64,000 nt of DNA from Auricularia sp. M13 (Eukaryota > Basidiomycota > Agaricomycetes > Auriculariales > Auriculariaceae): positions 310,001 to 374,000 of the forward strand of contig CM073194.1 of the NCBI GenBank assembly GCA_037042915.1, read 5' to 3'. The translations under genes and the position numbers were made by a program. The notes below the pieces were generated by a model, which saw nothing but the letters and a program-made list of their open reading frames with translations, was not told the DNA's origin and did not search any database. Positions 56,315 through 64,000 of this stretch are shown piece by piece (position 1 is the first letter of the stretch; the number at the start of each line of letters is the position of its first letter).

Positions 56315-57778
56315 CCACCGTCGCGCGAGAGGGCAGGGGCGGCGGCGATTCCCAACTCCGCCATGCGAGGCAGGACTCGGAGCGCCCGCGCGGCACAATT
56401 GGTCCCGCGCACCGCGCGCCACACTGGACTCCGGAGGTCCGGGCAGGTCCGCATCCGGCGTCCTCTGCGAGTTTGCTGCAGGAGGAAGTTTGATGTTGGC
56501 GTGGTATTACTGTACGAAGATGGCGGTCCGCACGAGCCTGGGCTTGAGAGCCCCAGAATCCAGATGTTGCGTGCGTAGCGCCCGGTGCCGGAGAACCGCG
56601 GGAGATGAATGAATGAACTATTGTAACTGCTCCCGGGGGTCATTGTACTCGAAGGCTTCGCGAGACAGGCTGTGGCGGGATAATAAGTATTCGCCCGGAC
56701 CAGTGTATGCTTCTATGGGCGGTGGTGGAATAGGGGGGCTCGCAACTGAGATGACAGGTCGTGTGCTGCGTCCTGCACAATACTACTGTAATAGCCAAAC
56801 ACCCGGCGCCATGCAGCACGTGCTACAGAACCAGTCATCGCTGGTAACTTATCAGGCGCGCACTGTGTCACCTGCTCAGCTGGTCCTGTGCACCCGGGAA
56901 ACGCGGGAGAGTCGGAACACCGCGGGGCATCCTTGAAGACTTCGAGTTTGTGTTTTGCGTGCGCCCATGCTCTGACAGTGAGTGTGGGGCGAGCTCCCTT
57001 GTCGCCGCTGGAAACTTGAAGGAAGGGAAGGGAAGGTGTTGGCAATTGCGCTGCTAGTGAGTCGCCGCGGCACTGTGGCCCGGACCCCGCGGCACAAGCC
57101 ACGTCTAACTAGCTACGACATGCGGCAATAGCGCCCGCTACGTCGTACATGGGGCGGAGGATAATGCAATAAAACTTAATATACCAGCTCCGAGACGGCC
57201 TGAATTGTCACTTTGTCAGGACTAGCTCGGTTTCGCAGGCTACAGTAGTTCGAAGGAGGACTTGACATGGATATGCTGAAATCCGGAAGGCAAGCCCGAT
57301 CAGCCAGAAGTGACGCCAAGTCGCCATTCAATGCAACCAGTTACTACAAAGTACAGTACTTAAAGGAGAGAATGCGAGGAAAATGCATTCGCAGGCTGCC
57401 ATCGATGGCCCATAGTGTACATAAAACCTTCTGTACATCGATTTATGCCATCGAGTTTGCCGCCGGCGAGACACTGGGAATCTGAAGCTGCGTCGTGCGA
57501 ACGAAGTAGGTAAGGAATGTGAGACGAACCAGCGCCGCAGAGTACGTATTATTGTAAAGGCATGAGGAGCTTCAACCTTCAGCTTGCTGCGAAATGAATG
57601 CAGTGGCACGGAGAACGCTGGAACAGCGAGTCTTGGTCACACAGTACATCGCGGGAGAGGGCAGCGCGCCTGCTGCATCGTAATTCAACCCAAAATTTAC
57701 TCCAGTATTAGAAGGAAGTCATCGCGACGAGCCAAATGCACCAATAAATTACACCTCATCGCCGTACCCGCCGCGCGT
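56315..57778. other. Intergenic region, no supported gene
   Basis: Only short, overlapping frames without motifs were found on either strand. Confidence 0.45.
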
Positions 57779-58767
57779 TCACCAGCGCGGCCTAAACAAC
57801 ACCAAAACCAGCGCCAAAAGACCCAGCACGTTCACCTGCACCAGGTTCGCAGCATTGACGGCGTTCGTCTCGGGCAGCAGGTCGTCCGTATCGGCTGTCG
57901 TAGGCAGGAGAGGGGCAGCAGTAAAGGAGTGTGGAGCCTGGGTAGGCGTGGGCGTGGGTGTTGGGGTGGGTGTGGGTGTTGGGGTGGAGGAAGGAGTGAG
58001 TGTGGGCGTGGGTGTGGGTGTGACGGCGGGCGGGACGAAGGGCGTGTAGGCCTTCGGCGCGCTGTGGCCCCTGTAGACCGCCGGCGCGCTGACCACTTCG
58101 CCCGGCGCTGGCGTCTCGCGGTAGCTATGCATATACGGTCAGCACTCAGCCACAACGGTGAGCCACTCAGCAACAACGATGAGCGGTAAATTAAGAAGGA
58201 GGACAGTGAAGGGCGAAGGAGAGGACAAAGGGCGCACGTACACGAAAAAGTCGATGCCCATAGCACTCCCATTGACGGCATTAGCGATCGCAAGCGTATG
58301 CGGCCCGCGCGCGACGTGCGCCTCAAACAGCAGGCGCGGCGCGCCGCTCCATGTCGCGGCCTTCGAGGTGCCCTGCAGCGCCGCGCCGCCGTCGAGCGAC
58401 GCGACGAACGCGTCGTGGTCGCCGTTCAGGTCGGCGTAGTACGCGACGTAGGAGCCTGGGGGCGGGGTGTCAGCTGGGATGGGGCGGGCTGGGCGGACGG
58501 GGACTGGAGTGGAGGACCGGGGAGGACAGCAGACGCACCGACGAACGAAAACGTGACACTAGCGCCCTTCGTATACGTATAATGGTACGTCGTCCCCTCA
58601 AAACCCTTGTACGTCTTCGCGTCCGTCGACACCGTCCACGCCGCCGGCGGGCTGTACACCACTGCGAGGAGAGAGATGCGGTGCGTCAGCAACGAACGCA
58701 TGCATCCATCCAAACGGGCGTGCGCACCCATGGCGGCGTTGCTGTCGTCCACGATGATGTCTGCCAT
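57779..58767 (-). CDS. Surface protein with beta-sandwich domain and Thr/Pro-repeat stalk
   Basis: Exons 58728-58767, 58539-58661, 58242-58455 and 57779-58124 join in phase to 240 residues. The N-terminal 120 residues form a strand-rich module (VVYSPPAAWTVSTD ... SVTFSFVGSYVAYYADLNGD ... FVASLDGG), the type found once or twice in many Agaricomycete surface proteins. A stalk of about ten PT repeats follows, and the C-terminus is a hydrophobic helix (VNVLGLLALVLVLF) ending in RPRW, which fits a membrane or GPI anchor. No classical signal peptide is seen. The gene at 16247-17939 begins with the same kind of module. The role is unknown. Confidence 0.72.
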
Positions 58768-61700
58768 TGCAGAGTCAGAGTAAAAAAGAGCGAAAGTGCG
58801 GAACGAGCGTCGAGCGTCGAGCGTCGGGGAAGAGTTGCAGGTGTGGATCTTCCCGCGTTGACTGGAAGCAAGTCGGGATCCTCGGCACGCGTGGCGGTGC
58901 TAGGGGCATCGCCATCCCAACTGATCGAACAACTGATGGCCGTGGACATCACGTGCTTTGATGCACGCATCTATTCTCAGCGTCGATTCTTCCCTTGGAA
59001 GTTGACTTTGCACGTCGAACGTTCGAACTTAGACTCGCTCTTCCTCTTCCGTCCTCCACTCTCACATGGTAACTACTCTAAGTGAGTGCTACCCTGCGTG
59101 TGCCTCATGCACCCAAGGTTCACGCGCGATTATCTAGATCACCCTCATTGGAAAGGAGGAACAGCTGGGGAACGACGACGACAACGTGTGCTTCCACGAC
59201 GTTGTGCACAGTTTTTTCTGTCGAACATCCGTGCACGTGATCGACCCGTGATGCACGTGAAGTTTCTCACAGCCAATGCGATGTTGGTCAAGCAAACCCC
59301 GTCACAAGCTCAATGCTTGCCGATCAGGATACTACTTACTGTGCGCTCTATGAATGCTGGTATTGACGCGCTACTCTCAAGCTGCACTCCAACCGTACTC
59401 AGGATCCCCCCGCGGCAGTGCATACGCCAAAACGAAGGAAGGCTGCATTGAGGACGTTACTCATGTCCCCACCGACACAGCGCACCGTATGCTATTTCCC
59501 TTCCTTCAGCCAGATTCGCTGCTAACTTTAATCGCAAGTCAATTGCCGATATTTCTTCTCTGGTGCAACCCGATATGCTCGCTAAGCAGCGTCATCACCG
59601 CTGCCCGTATGGTGATTCAACACCATCGCTTCAATGTAGGCTGTTACTGCAGCATATACGCTTAAATTGTCTCCGCAGATGCCGGTATTGGTGCTGTCTG
59701 ATCTCACAACCCGCCTCAACTGAGGTACAGCCACGGGCTGCCGCCCGCTGCACAGTGATAAGAAGCGACAAAAGATTAGGTTAGGGTTGCATCCCTTCAT
59801 CGGCCCCAAGTGGGAACTCCTAATGAAGCATGCTTCAGCCAATCAGTGTAGCCAAAGGATCTAAAACTTCTGAGAGGACCAACAGTGCACACTTGTTGGT
59901 CACTTTCAGCTTCTTTCTATTCCTGCGGTCTCCCATTATCAGGATGCTCTGTCAGATAGGTCAGCCCGTGCAAGGACTACATCTTGAAGTGCACTGAATG
60001 CTGACGCTCGCCGCTGCTTTCCCTACCCCTCGTTCCCCAACGGATGTCAGACTCTCAAGCGATCATTGTTGAAGACGACAATTCCCGCTACCTTGTAGTG
60101 GGTCTTTGGCGTGTGATGACCAAATCTGCAATACAACGCGTTTTGGCTCAAGATCTCTCGATTGATGCCCAGGTCGATAAATGGGGTAATATTCCGCGGA
60201 CAGTTCCCAATGAGGAGCACATCCGCGGGCTCCTTGTTCCGAGTTGATGCAGCTCTAGCCACAGCTCCTCACGCCGCCAGAGCTCAGGTTCCTGTGTAGG
60301 TAATGGTATAGTAACTTATGAACCTAGTAAGAGTGTTCGTGGCGCTGACGCGCAGGTTCCGGGGCAGAAGGAGCTAGGGCAGTCGGGGGCGGGGACCCGG
60401 TAGGAATACTAGCCCGATAGCACGGATACGGATGAATCCCCTGAATTCGTACGGAATAGAACGGGAGTGTCGATAGGAAATGAGTGGGAAGCAGTCAGAC
60501 GGATGGCCGCCGATCTGACGCTGTGAGAACGGGCTTGAGGGAGCTGGGGGAGCTGATTTGGACTTAAGGGCTGAGAGCAGCTGAGAGAGAGTGGGAGAGT
60601 ATATTCCCTGGATCAAAACGTACTGTCAGAGGCTTAAGTACATTGGGGACGAGCATATGGATGACGGGAAGCCGGATCTCAGGCCGTGTACAGCAGACGG
60701 AGGCAGAATGGAGAGAATGGGATAGGATGGTCAAAACGCAGCAAAACCGTCCGGATTGTGTTCAGAATGATGAGGCGGAGCGATTGGTATGCATATCACT
60801 CTACACTTTCCCGACCTCGAAGTCCAGGTCAAGATGTGCCACTAACGTGAGAGATCATCGGAAGTACAGTTGGGGACAATCAAAAAGTATTTAGTTTTAT
60901 AGACCGCCCTGTTGTTATATATGGAAATGTGCGCCTCAGTGAGTGCTTTCGAACGGTGTAACTTTCATCAAAATCCAACGAGCCGTTCGTCTGGAAACTT
61001 CCTTTTTAGGAAAGGGATCGCTCGAAATTTGGCAAAAAGCTTAAAACCTTATAGAATATTACGTAAGCTATATCATCTGAAAGCTATTGATTCCCTGAGC
61101 ATGTTTTTAAGAAAATTGGACTAGTTTAACGAGCCATTCAGGTGTAATTTAGTGGAAACTGTCCAAAAGCGGAACTGAGCAACTTGATTCCGGTGTTGAT
61201 CCAACGGCTGACCGTCATCCGGAGGTCCATATTCTGCTCCATGACTCTCCACCCTGATATAATCTATAGCCTGACATCATCTAAGATGTTGTGAGGACCC
61301 AAAAATTTATAGTCCTCAAAATATCCGACCAAAAAAATATTGATGTCACATAAACTCATTTGGTGCTCAAAATGCTTTTTGGGACAACTTGTAATTTTGT
61401 TGAGGGCCCAAAATTTTGGCAAAACCTAATTTCTCGTTAGAATATTACGTAATCATACTCAAAATTTTCGAAAATTTGGTGGGAACATGATTCTGAAGTT
61501 CCCTAGTTGGTCTATAGCTTCCCTGGCAAGATATGGAGCAAATACACTCTAAATACTTTTTGATTGTCCCCAACTGTATCCCTGAGTCCTTGTCCTCCAG
61601 TTTGCGTCCGGGAACATGGGGCGTCCTTCTGTCGATTTTCCAGAGCTACTGCAAGCTTGGAAACAGAATCATATATTCCCTATAGCCTCGCAGCATACCC

Positions 61701-62207
61701 CGGAAGCTTTTTTACGATGTGAGATAGGCATATACCACCGAAAGAGGGGGTGAGGGGGTCTGGAAAACGCTTGTTGGAATTTTTTGGGTCGATGTCAAGA
61801 ATTATTTTTTTGCGTGACCCTTGGTGCTGCGAGCGAAAGCAGCTGCGTGGCTGTGCTGACAGCGCGAATCCTGCCGGTTCGGGAAGGTGCCAAATACGGA
61901 AGTAGTGAGATTTGAGTGGTGCGTGCCTCGTTGCCACGAGCATGGCTCGTCATATCCCGGGGTACTTAAATAGTGGCCGTCCCTGGCCACCATAAAAGGC
62001 GAGAAGACGGGACTGAGACCGCATGGAAACCACGAACAGCGACAGTATCCCCGAAGCCGGCGAAGTGCGCGACAGCGGAGGCGGAAGCGGTACGCGCACG
62101 TCGTCATTGTCGTCACCTGGCTGACGACCACAGGCGTTTGTCTGTTCTGTACGATCGCGGTCACGAGCGTGTTGCATGCCCGATGTTGTGAGTGTCGTTA
62201 GTCGCCG
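58768..62207. other. Gene-poor region with a non-autonomous element
   Basis: No convincing gene in 3.4 kb. A 67-codon plus frame at 60044-60247 has plausible composition but no recognised relative. The AT-rich section 60867-61576 is a TA-flanked inverted-repeat element (separate entry). A third copy of the dispersed motif found at 6980 and 7541 lies at 61743-61815. Confidence 0.45.
60867..61576. mobile_element. 710-bp non-autonomous Tc1/mariner-like element
   Basis: Perfect 27-bp inverted repeats, starting CAGTTGGGGACAATC at 60867-60893 and ending at 61550-61576, are flanked on both sides by TA (60865-60866 and 61577-61578). The interior is clearly richer in A and T than the surroundings and has no open frame that could encode a transposase. 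It contains a repeated AGAATATTACGTAA motif (about 61047 and 61438). The TA duplication and CAGT-type ends place it with Tc1/mariner-type elements, mobilised in trans. Its ends do not match the pogo-like element at 1641-6051, so that enzyme is not the obvious partner. Confidence 0.85.
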
Positions 62208-62914
62208 ATGCCCGCGCTGACCGACACAGCGTCAACCGTCGTTTTGAAACCCGTCGGCAGTTCTATCTTGAAGAGGTGGACCTGGCGAGCGGATCCGTAC
62301 GTCGAGTCTCGCGTCGACGGTTGTCCATGGCTGATAGCGGCACAGGAGGTCGTCGAGAATGCATTCATCGGAGCGCGCAACTTCCTCCTTCGTGTCGGTC
62401 TCCTCACGCAGGACACGCAGCGAGCACTCGAGGCGACGTCGGCAGCGGTCTTTTTCGCAGAATTGACTCTACTCGCGCATTTGATCCTTAAGGAGGACCC
62501 CGGTCCTTCGGTAGATGGTCAGCTGATCCATGACCTCGTCCGGGACTGCAAGCGAATGGGGGTGAGCGACTGGCCAGGCAGCGCGATGCGAAGTCTAATA
62601 AATAATTTTAGTTCATCCTCGTCAATTATTCTGGCTGCAACAGGATCGGCAGCGACGCCGACGAGCTGTACGACGGGCTGAAGTCAAAGCAAGGCCGGCT
62701 CTGGAAACGCATCGAGGCTGGGGATTATTTCGGCCGCGGGCTTGGTATGATCAAGAACAAGTATGAAGTGTGGGAGGAGGCAGTGGCCGAGGTCGGCGTT
62801 ATGAACACGCTGTCTCGCGTTCGCGGCGACTGGGGCAAATCGGCGGTCCCTCTGCGCGAATTTGCACACGCACTGCGCGACGAGTTCGACCGATCGACCC
62901 GTTATATGTCTTGA
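62208..62914 (+). CDS. Orphan protein, 218 residues
   Basis: Exons 62208-62561 and 62612-62914 join in phase with good GT-AG signals. No family is recognised. The protein is mainly helical (AAQEVVENAFIGARNFLL, AAVFFAELTLLAHLIL, DELYDGLKSKQGRLWKRI, KNKYEVWEEAVAEVGVMN), soluble by composition and without a signal peptide. It ends only 8 bp before the stop codon of the converging Ty3-type integrase. It might be a host gene next to an insertion, or a passenger; the sequence does not decide. Confidence 0.55.
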
Positions 62915-62922
62915 ACGCGTAA

Positions 62923-64000
62923 TCAGAGTCGGAGACTGTCGTCGTCGTCCGCACCGTCCTCCAGGTTTCCATCTTCTCCGGCGTCGTCGTCAAGTTTCTG
63001 TATTAGCCGAAGCTGAGCCTCAGCCGCCTGCAATATATCTGCGATGTCGTAGAGCGTGCCGTAGCGAGGGAAATAGGGAATGACGCGGAAACGCGCGCAG
63101 CGCAGAATCGAGACGGAGCCGTCGAGCTCAGCGAGCGTATATGCACCACCTTTGCGGCGGCGGACGACGACCATAGGCCCGTAATAGTGATCCTCACACA
63201 CCCTGCACCCAATCCTTCTCAACCCATTTTTGGTGGCACAAAAGAGGTGGAAAATGCTTCGGATGGATTTTCCTCCTGTTTTTGATGCATTTTCCCGGTT
63301 TTTAGCATTTTCCACTTCTTTTGTGCCACGGAAAATGACTTGATAAGGATTGGCTGTAGGGTGTGTCAGTTTTCTTGAGGCCAAGGTCCTTCTCGATGCG
63401 CGTATTGCGGACAAGCACAAGAGTTCCGGGCTCGAAATTCCAGTCTTTGATAGAGCTGCCATGTCGACGCATATAGTCGAGCATGTTCTTGTTGCGCGAC
63501 TTGAGCACGCGTTCCCGGACGGTGTTGAGATCATCCTCGCGGCGCTGCAGTTGCCGGGCACGCAGGACGACGAGGTCTGTCGTAGAGAGGGGGAGTTCGG
63601 GCGGCTGGACGAGGTAGGTGGCCTCCGCGAGATCGAGCGGCATGACGGGCTCGACCCCGTGCGCCATGTAGAACGGCGACATGCCAGTCGATCTGCGCAC
63701 TGTCACACGCTCTGCCCACAGTACCAGGTGGTAGACATCGTGCCATCGCGACATATCGCCGTCGCAGAGTTTGACAAGTGACTCGCGGACGTCGTAATGC
63801 TTGTGCTCGACAGCGCCGTTCGCCTGCGAGTTGTAGCCGGAAATCCGTATGTGCCTGATGCCATAGCGACGCTCGAGTTCTACCAGCACTGCGACGAACG
63901 GCTTGCCGTTGTCGGTGATCCACTCGCAGCAGAACCCCCAGCGGCAGAGGATGTCTTCGAAAAAGAAGTCGGCCAAACTTTTCGCGGTCTCGCGGCGCAG
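62923..64000 (-). pseudogene. Ty3-type retrotransposon integrase, interrupted by a MITE
   Basis: The minus strand encodes the C-terminal part of a Ty3/Metavirus-type polyprotein, cut by the window edge. The integrase core has WITDNGKPF, YGIRHIRISGYNSQANG and VEHKH, fitting the second Asp and the catalytic Glu of the DDE triad. A post-core chromatin-module-like part follows (FEPGTLVLVRN ... LAELDGS) and then an acidic tail. At 63197-63368 the frame is broken by a 169-bp MITE plus a duplicated TCA. Without this insert the two parts continue in the same frame, so the break is recent relative to the element. Protease and reverse transcriptase would lie beyond 64000. Confidence 0.85.
63197..63365. 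mobile_element. 169-bp CACTA-like MITE inside the integrase gene
   Basis: The ends are CACACCCTGC and its near reverse complement ...GTAGGGTGTG. Imperfect inverted repeats of about 60 bp share CCAATCCTT, GGCACAAAAGA and GTGGAAAATGC in mirrored order, leaving a short centre. TCA is duplicated on both sides (63194-63196 and 63366-63368). A 3-bp duplication with CAC-type ends is typical of CACTA (CMC) elements. The partial Tnp2-type gene at 1-926 belongs to the superfamily that could mobilise it, though no direct link between the two is shown. Confidence 0.85.

Noticed and set aside
57940-58025. Tandem GGTGTGGGTG-type repeat as a separate repeat element
   Set aside because: It encodes the Pro-Thr stalk of the minus-strand surface protein in frame.

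Overview
The window is nuclear DNA of a filamentous basidiomycete, most likely an Agaricomycete. Genes are split by many introns of about 45-60 nt with GT-AG or GC-AG ends, and the content (F-box/LRR proteins, a GH5 glucanase, clustered P450s, pogo-, Tnp2-, Helitron- and Ty3-type elements) fits that group. No rRNA, tRNA or CRISPR array was found. Exon joins below were worked out by hand from splice signals, reading phase and comparison of paralogues inside the window; none has transcript support.

Layout. 1-6 kb: the edge of a Tnp2/CACTA-type gene, then a complete pogo-like transposon with 25-bp perfect inverted repeats, a TA duplication and a six-exon DDD transposase. 7.8-26.3 kb: a cytochrome P450 cluster with three intact paralogues (two +, one -) and two decayed copies. 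Between them lie a broken Asp f 2/Pra1-like zinc-scavenger gene, a single-pass membrane protein and a 13-exon GH5 glucanase. 27-30.2 kb: a hypothetical gene and an F-box/LRR-like gene. 30.2-32.6 kb: a gene-poor stretch with an imperfect tandem duplication.

32.6-54.9 kb is the most unusual part. It ends in an intact single-exon Rep/helicase Helitron protein of about 2,058 residues. Next to it are five minus-strand paralogues of an unrecognised family (here 'GDL family', from a GDLVLVE motif) that keep the same four core exons. Also present are two genes of a second unrecognised family (Y), two nucleotidyltransferase-fold-like genes (Z), two orphans and a stand-alone paralogue of the Helitron N-terminal zinc-knuckle region. 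Perfect heat-shock-element arrays (three or four alternating GAA/TTC units) occur in front of several of these genes, including the Helitron, its fragment, a GDL gene and a Y gene. My reading is that this is a Helitron-associated accessory cluster with a possible shared stress promoter; whether it is one mobile unit is unproven.

55.7-58.8 kb: a very small Zn2Cys6 regulator and a second surface-protein gene. 58.8-64 kb: a gene-poor region with a 710-bp TA-flanked non-autonomous element, an orphan gene, and a Ty3-type integrase interrupted by a 169-bp CACTA-like MITE with an intact TCA duplication.
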